From the NCBI GenBank assembly GCA_018061385.1, contig JAGOUF010000002.1, positions 1 to 22,056 on the forward strand: a stretch of 22,056 nt of DNA, written 5' to 3'. The stretch comes from Chitinophagaceae bacterium (GTDB lineage: Bacteria; Bacteroidota; Bacteroidia; Chitinophagales; Chitinophagaceae). The translations under genes were made by a program, and so were the position numbers. This document shows positions 15,122 through 22,056 of this stretch, one piece after another. The first letter of the stretch is position 1; every line of letters begins with the position of its first letter. The notes under the pieces were generated by a model. That model was not told where the DNA came from. It made no database searches and worked only from the letters and a program-made list of their open reading frames with translations.

Positions 15122-15472
15122 TCTTTTGGGAGACGAGCAGCAGAATAACTATTAAGCTTTTGTTGCGTCGCACTCTTCAACGCTTTGTACTCTATTCAGC
15201 AAAGCGGTTGCAAAAATAACTGTTGTTTACTTATAAAAAATAGAGAAGCTTGTATAATATTTATTTTAAGTATTGGCTGTATTATTTTAGGTTAAATCTC
15301 CTCTAGTTTATACGAGTAGGTGATCATGTATTTCATCTAAAAAATTACATAGAAAAGGTAGTAAATTTAAATAAACAAATTGAAAAGTAGATCCTTCTTT
15401 AATCGTGTATATATTTCAATTTCTAAATTAACTGTGTTTGCTGCAATAAATCCATTGATAGTTTACACTACA
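15122..15472. other. Gene-free spacer between yebC and the permease
   Basis: Long spacer with no plausible gene, tRNA or strong hairpin. Bases 15130-15210 are GC-richer (TTGTTGCGTCGCACTCTTCAACGC) and look like part of the REP-associated block rather than a gene. The remainder is plain AT-rich sequence. Any yebC promoter would be at the left edge, near 15050-15075, where no clean TAnnTTTG is visible. Confidence 0.5.
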
Positions 15473-15474
15473 CA

Positions 15475-15516
15475 AAAAAAGAATGCTGCACATTTATAAG
15501 TGCAGCATTCTTTTTT
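15475..15516. terminator. Terminator after the amino-acid permease
   Basis: A 17-base perfect stem pairs 15475-15491 with 15500-15516, with core GAATGCTGCAC and an 8-base loop. A-run and T-run flanks make it bidirectional. It lies about 22 bases after the permease stop. Confidence 0.9.
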
Positions 15517-15537
15517 CGCTTTTTTATTAAAATCAAA

Positions 15538-17178
15538 CTAATATTTCTGTGCCAATTTTCTTCCAAAAATAAATAAGTGAGCACCCGAAAAAACAAACGC
15601 TACAATTAATAAGGTTTTGTCTTCGGCCCAACCAACAGTTACTTGATGCCATAAACCAGTAATTGCCAATAAGCCACATAAAACCAATCCAGTAATATTC
15701 ATAGCATTCACACCCAATCTATTGTCTTTTCCTTCTCCCAAAACGCTATTCTTCATACCATAATAAGCATAAATATCTAGGCCTATTAACATCCAAACAA
15801 CTAAACGAATCCAAGTATCAGGAGGTAAAAAAACCATCATAAACATACAAGTTGCAATACCTAAAATTGGTACCAATGGTACTAACGGAGTTTTAAACGC
15901 TCTTGGAGCATCAGGCATTTTTTTACGCATTACCATAATACCAACACATACAAGTATAAAGGCAAACAAAGTTCCAATACTGGTCATTTCTCCAACAACT
16001 CTTGCTGGTACAAATGCAGCAAAAATGCTTACAAAAACCATGAAGAATAAATTGTTTTTTGATGGAGTTCTAAACTTAGGATGTACAGCAGAAAATACTT
16101 TTGGTATTAAGCCATCTTTACTCATACTAAAAAATACACGACTTTGTCCCATTAACATCACTAAAATTACTGAAGCATAACCTCCTAAAATGGCAACAAT
16201 AATGGCTTTATTTAACCAAGGATAGTCTGGGTGAATTACTCCACTTGCGTCAGCAGTTCCCATGTGTTCAATTGCAACTGCAACTGGTGCAATTCCATCT
16301 TGTCCTTTAAAAGAAGTATAACTTGTAACACCTGTCATTACGTGTGCAAATAAAATATACAGCACTGTACAAATAGCTAGTGAACCTAGTATTCCCCAAG
16401 GCATATCTTTTTTGGGATTTTTTGCTTCTTGAGCAGCCGTTGAAACAGCATCAAAACCTATATAAGCAAAAAACACAATTGCAGCAGCTCTAATAATTCC
16501 ACTAAAACCATACTCACCAAAAGTGCCAGTATTGTCTGGCATATATGGATGATAATTATCAGAATTAATATAACCCCAACCAAGTGCAATAAAAATCAAT
16601 ACTACAGTTACTTTTATGGCAACAATCACGGCATTTACTTTTGCAGATTCTGATGTGCCTTTAATAAGCAATAAACTCATTAATACAATAATAAAAACTG
16701 CGGGTAGGTTAATAATTCCTCCATCCCAAGGACCAACAGTCCATGCTTTAGCCAAGTGAATGTCAAACGATTCTAAAAATTTTACAAGGTATCTGCTCCA
16801 ACTAATACCAACAGTTGCAGCACCAACTGCATATTCTAATACTAAATCCCATCCAATAATCCATGCAACAAATTCTCCCATAGTTGCATAAGAATAGGTA
16901 TAAGCACTACCTGCTACAGGAATCATAGAGGCAAACTCTGCATAACATAAACCTGCAAAAGCACATCCAAAAGCAGCAACAATAAATGAAATGGTAATTG
17001 CCGGACCTGCCTGATTTGCTGCAGCTCCGCCTGTAATAGAAAAAAGTCCTGCACCAATAATGGCTCCAATGCCAAGTGCAATTAACGATCCTTTACCTAG
17101 GGTTCTTTTTAGGCCTTTATCAGATTCAGAAGCTTCAGCTAATAAACCTGCCAACGGTTTCCTTACAAATAAACTCAT
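15538..17178 (-). CDS. APC-superfamily amino-acid permease (cationic amino-acid transporter type)
   Basis: 546 residues, about 12-14 predicted membrane segments. The start MSLFVRKPLAGLLAEASESDKGLKRTLGKGSLIALGIGAIIGAGLF matches the CAT/YfnA branch of the APC superfamily, where a GIGAIIGAGLF motif in TM1 contributes to substrate binding. Further landmarks are AGLCYAEFASMIPVAGSAYTYSY (TM2-3), FFAYIGFDAVSTAAQEAKNPKKDMPWGI (TM6) and the SRVFFSMSKDGLIPK block. It imports an amino acid, driven by a proton or sodium gradient; which one is unknown. It is divergent from the DAACS symporter gene at 17320 across a 141-base spacer, which probably holds both promoters. A strong terminator follows. Confidence 0.92.
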   Translation of the reverse strand: MSLFVRKPLAGLLAEASESDKGLKRTLGKGSLIALGIGAIIGAGLFSITGGAAANQAGPAITISFIVAAFGCAFAGLCYAEFASMIPVAGSAYTYSYATMGEFVAWIIGWDLVLEYAVGAATVGISWSRYLVKFLESFDIHLAKAWTVGPWDGGIINLPAVFIIVLMSLLLIKGTSESAKVNAVIVAIKVTVVLIFIALGWGYINSDNYHPYMPDNTGTFGEYGFSGIIRAAAIVFFAYIGFDAVSTAAQEAKNPKKDMPWGILGSLAICTVLYILFAHVMTGVTSYTSFKGQDGIAPVAVAIEHMGTADASGVIHPDYPWLNKAIIVAILGGYASVILVMLMGQSRVFFSMSKDGLIPKVFSAVHPKFRTPSKNNLFFMVFVSIFAAFVPARVVGEMTSIGTLFAFILVCVGIMVMRKKMPDAPRAFKTPLVPLVPILGIATCMFMMVFLPPDTWIRLVVWMLIGLDIYAYYGMKNSVLGEGKDNRLGVNAMNITGLVLCGLLAITGLWHQVTVGWAEDKTLLIVAFVFSGAHLFIFGRKLAQKY

Positions 17179-17319
17179 AATAGTTTTGGTTAAGTTTTAC
17201 AATTTGAGTTGGAAAAATAGCAATAAATTATTTACCTATAATAATTTTTTACAAATGGCTATAAACAAAATTTTTAAATTACTAATTACTATATTGCCAC
17301 ACTATTTAAAATTAACTGC

Positions 17320-18585
17320 ATGGATATTTCAACGGAAGCTCCTCAAAAAAAATCTAGACTTACATTCTGGATTGTAGTAGCAATGATTTTAGGAATTGTT
17401 GTAGGCTATATAGTACATGATCAATGTAGCGAAAGCACTGTCAAAGTATTTTCAGACAATATTAAATTACTCACCACCATTTTTTTAAGAATGGTTCAAA
17501 TGATTATTGCACCTATTGTTTTTGCAACCTTGGTTGTTGGTATTGCTAAATTAGGCGACATGAAAACCGTTGGTAGAGTAGGTGGAAAAGCCATGTTATG
17601 GTTTGTATCGGCATCAGTTGTTTCTTTATTATTGGGCTTGGTATTGGTGAATGTGTTTAAGCCAGGTGTTGGAGTTGATATTCAAAATACCGACATGAGT
17701 GCAGTAAACGATTTAATGGAAAAATCTAAAGGCTTTTCCTTAGCAAAGTTTGTTGAACATGTAGTACCTAAAAGCGTTGTTGAAGCAATGGCTACCAACG
17801 AAATTTTACAATTGGTTGTTTTTTCCATCTTCTTTGGAATTGCTATTACTGCAATTGGCAAAAAAGGCGAACCACTTGTAAAAGCTTTAGATTCCCTAGC
17901 TCACGTTGTTTTAAAAATGGTTAGTTATGTAATGTATTTAGCACCAGCAGGAGTTTTTGGTGCAATGGCTGCTGCAATTTCTAAAAATGGATTGGGTATA
18001 TTATATACTTTCGGAATTTATGTGGGCGAATTTTATTTGGGTTTATTAATATTATGGTTAATATTACTTGGTGTTGGATATTTATTTTTAAAACATAGAT
18101 TAAAAACCTTGGTAAAACGTATTGCAAGCCCCATGAGTATTGCATTTAGTACAGCTAGCAGTGAAGCTGTTTATCCAAAATTGGTAGAAGAAATGGAGCG
18201 TTTTGGCTGCAACAATAAAATTGTAAGTTTTGTTTTGCCATTGGGTTATTCTTTTAACCTTGACGGAAGTATGATGTACATGACTTTTGCAAGTATGTTT
18301 ATTGCACAAGCTTTTAACATTACCCACTTAACCGATAATATTGGCAATCAAATTGTAATGCTATTGGTATTTTTAGTTACTAGTAAAGGCATTGCAGGTG
18401 TACCAAGAGCAAGTTTAGTGGTTATATTAGCAACTGGTGCCATGTTTGGTTTACCACCAGAAGGTGTAGGTTTAATTTTGGCAATCGATGTTTTTTGCGA
18501 TATGGGAAGAACCATGACAAACGTATTGGGCAACGCCTTAGCCACAGCTGCTGTAAGTAAGTGGGAGGGAGAATTGAAAGCATAA
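17320..18585 (+). CDS. Dicarboxylate/amino-acid:cation symporter (DAACS, SLC1 family)
   Basis: 421 residues, with eight membrane segments and two re-entrant loops expected. The signature residues of the SLC1 family are present: a serine-rich re-entrant SIAFSTASSEAVYP near 268-281, LGYSFNLDGSMMY near 305-317 and DVFCDMGRTMTNVLGNALA near 386-404 containing Asp, Arg and Asn of the substrate site. Such proteins bring in glutamate, aspartate or C4-dicarboxylates with Na+ or H+. The substrate here is not decided by the sequence. The ATG at 17320 gives a typical start. The DedA-family gene follows 42 bases after the stop with no terminator, so they may be co-transcribed. Confidence 0.93.
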   Translation: MDISTEAPQKKSRLTFWIVVAMILGIVVGYIVHDQCSESTVKVFSDNIKLLTTIFLRMVQMIIAPIVFATLVVGIAKLGDMKTVGRVGGKAMLWFVSASVVSLLLGLVLVNVFKPGVGVDIQNTDMSAVNDLMEKSKGFSLAKFVEHVVPKSVVEAMATNEILQLVVFSIFFGIAITAIGKKGEPLVKALDSLAHVVLKMVSYVMYLAPAGVFGAMAAAISKNGLGILYTFGIYVGEFYLGLLILWLILLGVGYLFLKHRLKTLVKRIASPMSIAFSTASSEAVYPKLVEEMERFGCNNKIVSFVLPLGYSFNLDGSMMYMTFASMFIAQAFNITHLTDNIGNQIVMLLVFLVTSKGIAGVPRASLVVILATGAMFGLPPEGVGLILAIDVFCDMGRTMTNVLGNALATAAVSKWEGELKA

Positions 18586-18627
18586 ATTTTTAAGAACTGT
18601 AATTCAATCAAGTAACATTTATCAATA

Positions 18628-19572
18628 ATGCAAAAAATATTTTCAATAGCAATCTTTATTTTATTATCTGCCAATTATTGCTTTGCAAACCCCGATTCGA
18701 TAACCATTAAAATTCAAAGCCAATACGAAACTGCGTTGAAAGAAGTAAAGTTAATTGTATTAAGTAGCGAAGTTGAATACACAACAAATCATTTAGGCTA
18801 TGTAACAATTGCAGCTACTACAAAAGATTCTATTAAAATTGTAGATGAATATTTTGAACAATCAGCCGTTTCTCTTGAACAAATTAATGCAGAAAAAATT
18901 CTTAAAGTAAATAAGAAATTTAGCTGGAAAGATTTATTAACACCCATGTTCTACATTATTAATGGAGGGCTTTGGTTTTTATTGTTTGTAGTGTTTGCAG
19001 AAACAGGTTTATTTGTTGGTTTCTTTTTGCCTGGCGATAGTTTATTGTTTGTTGCAGGTATTTATAACAGGGAATTGGTTGAAACAATTTTTCCTTTTAT
19101 TAGTAATGAATATTTACAATTGTTGTTGTTAGGAACACTTATTTCTATGGCAGGAATTGTTGGCAATGCAATTGGGTATTGGTTTGGCAGAAAAGTTGGC
19201 CCAGCCATGTACCATTGGAAAGACAACTTGTTATTTAAAAAACATTATTTAGAACAAGCCCACGATTTTTACGAAAAGCATGGAGGTGGTGCAATTATTA
19301 TAGCACGTTTTATTCCTATTATTAGAACGTTTGCTCCCATTGTAGCTGGTATAGTTGAAATGGATAAAAAGAAATTTTCATTTTACAATATTGTTGGTTG
19401 TATTACTTGGGTTTTTAGTATGTTAATTGCTGGTCATTTTTTACAAAAATGGATTTTAAGTCAATTTGGTTTCGATTTAAAAAGCCATTTAGAAATCATT
19501 GTAATTGGCATTGTGTTGGTTACAACAGCTCCTGTAATTATTAAATTGGCAACTGGTAGAAAGAAAAAATAA
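18628..19572 (+). CDS. DedA-family membrane protein with an extra N-terminal secreted domain
   Basis: 314 residues. The C-terminal 215 residues are a DedA/SNARE-associated-Golgi domain: FAETGLFVGFFLPGDSLLF near 123-141, GNAIGYWFGRKVGP near 180-193 and the ARFIPIIRTFAPIVAGI re-entrant segment near 226-242. DedA proteins act in lipid (undecaprenyl phosphate or phospholipid) flipping. Unlike ordinary DedA proteins, this one begins with a signal peptide (about 20 residues ending CFA) and a domain of roughly 80 residues at 22-100 that looks beta-rich, resembling a carboxypeptidase-regulatory-like module (TIKIQSQYETALKEVKLIV, then HLGYVTIAATTKD). That placement puts the extra domain outside the inner membrane. 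It lies 42 bases after the symporter gene. Confidence 0.85.
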   Translation: MQKIFSIAIFILLSANYCFANPDSITIKIQSQYETALKEVKLIVLSSEVEYTTNHLGYVTIAATTKDSIKIVDEYFEQSAVSLEQINAEKILKVNKKFSWKDLLTPMFYIINGGLWFLLFVVFAETGLFVGFFLPGDSLLFVAGIYNRELVETIFPFISNEYLQLLLLGTLISMAGIVGNAIGYWFGRKVGPAMYHWKDNLLFKKHYLEQAHDFYEKHGGGAIIIARFIPIIRTFAPIVAGIVEMDKKKFSFYNIVGCITWVFSMLIAGHFLQKWILSQFGFDLKSHLEIIVIGIVLVTTAPVIIKLATGRKKK

Positions 19573-19832
19573 ATCTAATTTTATTTTATTGGTGGGCTTG
19601 CGTCAGCCTTTTCTTTTTTTCTTAAAATAATTTTGTACATCAATTTTATTTCTAGTGTAGATAATAAAACTAATCCTTGTAAATAAAAGCATTTAGCCCA
19701 GTATTTTCAACTATGTTTTTGTTGTTATAGTTCAATTAAAAAGAATAGAATTTAAAATATTTTAAAAAGAATTGTATATTTAATTATAATTTTAAAAAAG
19801 CTACATAATTTATCATCCTAAAAAATTAGTTG
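19573..19832 (+). other. AT-rich spacer before the MFS gene
   Basis: Contains a weak hairpin (GGCT-TGCGTC-AGCC with a following T-run, near 19595-19625) that may terminate the DedA transcript, and an exact TAATTTTG -7 motif at 19628-19635, about 200 bases before the MFS start. No gene is seen. Confidence 0.4.
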
Positions 19833-21113
19833 ATGCCTACACAACTTACTACCCAACACAAACAATTCGGAATTTTTTCTCTTCCTGTTATTGTAGCTGC
19901 TTTAGGATAATTTGTAGATATTTACGATTTACTACTTTTTACTATTGTAAGAGAACCTAGTTTAAAAGGAATAGGTGTTGAATTAACTGATAAAATTGCA
20001 GTTTTAGCAGCTAGTACTAAAATTATTAATTGGCAAATGATTGGTCTTTTAATTGGAGGTGTTTTATGGGGAACGATAGGCGATAAAAAAGGAAGACTCA
20101 GTGTTTTATTCGGATCAATTGCCTTGTATTCAATTGCCAATTTTTTGACAGGATATGTACAAACTGTCAATCAATATGCAACTGCAAGATTTATTGCAGG
20201 AATTGGATTGGCTGGAGAATTGGGGGCTGGAATTACTTTAGTAAGTGAACTGTTGCCCAAAAATAAAAGAGGTATTGGCACATCATTGGTTGCTGGCGTT
20301 GGATTATTTGGAGCTGTATTTGCTTATTATACATTTCAATTTACCAATGAAGATTGGCGATTGTGTTATAAAATTGGTGGTGGCTTGGGCGTTGGTTTAT
20401 TGCTATTAAGAGTATCTGTTGCGGAAAGTGGCATGTTTAAAAATACCAAGCAACAAGCCAATGTTGTCCGTGGCGATATTAGAATGTTTTTTAACAACAA
20501 ACACCGATTTAAAAAATATTTTTTAGCCATTTTAATTGGTTTACCCACTTGGTATGTAATTGGTATTTTAGTAAATTATAGCAACAGATTTGCAAAAGAA
20601 TTTTATGGAGATAATTTAGTGCAAAGTGGCCGTGCCATTATGTTTGCTTATGTTGGTATTGCCATTGGTGATATTTTAATTGGCTTACTCAGTCAATATT
20701 TTAAAAGTAGAAAAAAGGCATTGTTATCGTTTTATTTACTCTGCGTAGTAGGTATTATTTTATTTTTTAGTTCAGTAAATAATTCAGACGAAAGAATGTA
20801 TGCCATTTGTGCTTTCTTGGGCTTCAGTACAGGCTTTTGGGCCATTTTTGTAACCATGGGAGCCGAGCAGTTTGGCACCAATTTACGTGCAACTGCTGCT
20901 ACTACAATTCCCAATGTTGTAAGAGGAGCGTTGCCTTTAATCAACCTTATGTTTTTAGATCTTTTTCAAGTAGTATTTAAATGGAATCTTTGGCAAAGTG
21001 GAGTAATTACAGGTTTAATTGTTTTAGTTGTTACATTTATAGCTTTCTATTTTACCGAAGAAACATTTCATAAAGATTTGGATTATTTAGAAGTAGAAGA
21101 AATGTATCCATAA
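19833..21113 (+). pseudogene. MFS transporter interrupted by one in-frame TAA in transmembrane segment 1
   Basis: A 426-codon frame from ATG 19833 to the TAA at 21111, interrupted only by TAA at 19908-19910. The start MPTQLTTQHKQFGIFSLPVIVAALG runs straight into a transmembrane segment, and after the stop the frame continues as FVDIYDLLLFTIVR. Related MFS proteins read ALG-Y-FVDIYDLLLF at this point, so a TAT or TAC to TAA change is likely. Motif A of the family is intact at GVLWGTIGDKKGRLSVLFGS. The next start, ATG 20037, lies 68 codons in and would lose TM1. The gene is followed 18 bases later by the glycosyltransferase gene. Substrate unknown. Sequence error or readthrough is possible. Confidence 0.85.
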
Positions 21114-21131
21114 CAAAGCTTAGATTTTATA

Positions 21132-22056
21132 ATGCAACCAGTAACAATGCAAACACTAGTTGAAGAAATTGTTGTTCAAAAGTTTTTAATCATTCGATTT
21201 TCATCTATTGGCGATATTGTTTTAACCACTCCAATTGTTAGATGTTTAAAATTGCAAGTACCCAATGCTGAAGTGCATTTTTTAACGAAGCAATCTTTTA
21301 AAGGCATTCTTCAAGAAAATCCTTATATAGACAAGTTGGTTTTATTGAATGATAATTGGGATCAAACACTGCAAGAATTAAAAGCCGAAAATTATACTTG
21401 TATAATTGATTTACACCATAATTTAAGAACCTTACGAATTAAAAAGGCTTTAAAAGTTCCAACATTTTCTTTTATTAAATTGAATTTTAAAAAATGGATA
21501 CTTACCAGTTTTAAAATAAATACATTACCCAATACACATATTGTTGATAGAAATTTTGAAACAGTTCAATCGTTTGGAGTGATTAACGATGGTAAGGGTT
21601 TAGATTACTTTATTCCCCAAAAAGATGAGGTAAAAGGCGATGATATTCCTGCATCCCACCAATTTGGTTACATTGGAATTGTAATTGGTGCAGCTTTAAA
21701 AACAAAGCAAATGCCTGTGCATAAATTGAAAGACTTGTGCAGCAAAATTGAATATCCAATCATTTTGTTAGGTGGGCCAGAAGATAGGGTAGACGGAGAT
21801 CTAATTGCTGCAATTGATGATATAAAAATTTACAATGCTTGTGGTAAATTTAATCTAAATGAAAGTGCCGATTTAGTAAGAAAAGCCAAACTAATTATTA
21901 CTCATGATACAGGTTTAATGCACATTGCAGCAGCTTTTAAAAAAACTATTTTATCTGTTTGGGGTAACACTGTTCCAAGCTTTGGTATGACTCCATATTT
22001 TGGCAACACCAATATTACGAACATAGTTTACGAAGTTAAAAAACTGGGTTGTAGAC
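21132..22056 (+). CDS. Glycosyltransferase family 9 protein (heptosyltransferase-like), runs off the window
   Basis: Partial, about 308 codons, open to the window end. It begins with KFLIIRFSSIGDIVLTTPIVR, the GT9 nucleotide-sugar/Rossmann start, and has LKLQVPNAEVHFLTK, YTCIIDLHHNLRT, then the second-domain motif LIITHDTGLMHIAAAFKKTILSVWG with the family's D-T-G-x-x-H nucleotide-sugar site. GT9 enzymes (WaaC/WaaF-like) add heptose or related sugars to the LPS core or a surface glycan. The start could also be ATG 21147. The gene follows the MFS gene by 18 bases and is probably read from it. Its C-terminal end and stop are outside the window. Confidence 0.92.
   Translation, partial: MQPVTMQTLVEEIVVQKFLIIRFSSIGDIVLTTPIVRCLKLQVPNAEVHFLTKQSFKGILQENPYIDKLVLLNDNWDQTLQELKAENYTCIIDLHHNLRTLRIKKALKVPTFSFIKLNFKKWILTSFKINTLPNTHIVDRNFETVQSFGVINDGKGLDYFIPQKDEVKGDDIPASHQFGYIGIVIGAALKTKQMPVHKLKDLCSKIEYPIILLGGPEDRVDGDLIAAIDDIKIYNACGKFNLNESADLVRKAKLIITHDTGLMHIAAAFKKTILSVWGNTVPSFGMTPYFGNTNITNIVYEVKKLGCR

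Noticed and set aside
15060..15190. Minus-strand open frame reading VEPVETAF in the yebC spacer
   Set aside because: It is the translation of the REP-like repeat, a known type of annotation artefact.
13971..19910. Stop-codon reassignment as the reason for the two internal stops
   Set aside because: One is TAG and the other TAA, and the other genes use both codons as ordinary stops, for example TAG for the small ORF and TAA for most others.
20037..21113. MFS transporter starting at ATG 20037 as an intact gene
   Set aside because: The frame upstream to 19833 encodes normal MFS TM1 residues broken only by one TAA, so the shorter form is a truncation.
1..22056. tRNA, rRNA, tmRNA or transposase genes
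   Set aside because: No cloverleaf-like, rRNA-like or transposase motif was recognised in the spacers or frames, including around smpB, where ssrA might be expected.

Overview
This AT-rich window looks like a chromosomal piece from a member of the Bacteroidota, probably near Chitinophagales. Several intergenic regions carry the Bacteroidota -7 promoter motif TAnnTTTG, Shine-Dalgarno sequences are mostly weak, and the gene families (cytosolic BtuF-like receptor, M48 lipoprotein, long Ig-like-repeat secreted protein, DAACS symporter, DedA) fit that phylum. The assignment is inferred from composition, motifs and proteins; no rRNA or tRNA is present to confirm it.

Layout. 1-2750 (+ strand): a cyanophycinase, an M48 metalloprotease lipoprotein and a two-part protein ending in a YdeI/OmdA-type domain. 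2750-6550 (- strand): smpB, accD, class II fructose-bisphosphate aldolase and a BtuF-like metal/cobalamin receptor, most with visible hairpin terminators. 6550-10980: a markedly AT-rich cassette on the - strand with a FemAB-like transferase, a GNAT acetyltransferase and a polysaccharide-deacetylase-like protein only 4-6 bases apart, plus an unrecognised ORF and a tiny secreted ORF. It is flanked by near-identical 54/55-bp direct repeats. 10932-14174: a very large Ig-like-repeat secreted protein broken by one TAG codon. 14321-17178: yebC and an APC amino-acid permease (- strand). 17320-22056 (+ strand): a DAACS symporter, a DedA-family protein with an extra N-terminal domain, an MFS transporter broken by one TAA codon, and a glycosyltransferase family 9 gene that runs off the window.

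The most unusual part is 6550-14350. The last 14 codons of the giant Ig-repeat gene, plus its stop, recur almost identically 4.3 kb away at the far edge of the glycan cassette. A previously uncalled 56-residue secreted ORF at 10566-10736 ends in the same ten residues as the neighbouring YebC, encoded with only synonymous differences. Along the + strand the pieces therefore run tail A', tail B', tail A, tail B. This suggests that 3' gene ends were duplicated and that new DNA was inserted between the copies. Two otherwise intact long genes (the Ig-repeat protein and the MFS transporter) are each stopped by a single-base nonsense change at a position where the family context predicts Trp or Tyr.

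Much of the rest is housekeeping: ribosome rescue (SmpB), fatty-acid synthesis (AccD), glycolysis (aldolase), translation or transcription support (YebC) and nutrient uptake (permease, symporter, BtuF-like protein). I found no CRISPR array, transposase, tRNA or rRNA.
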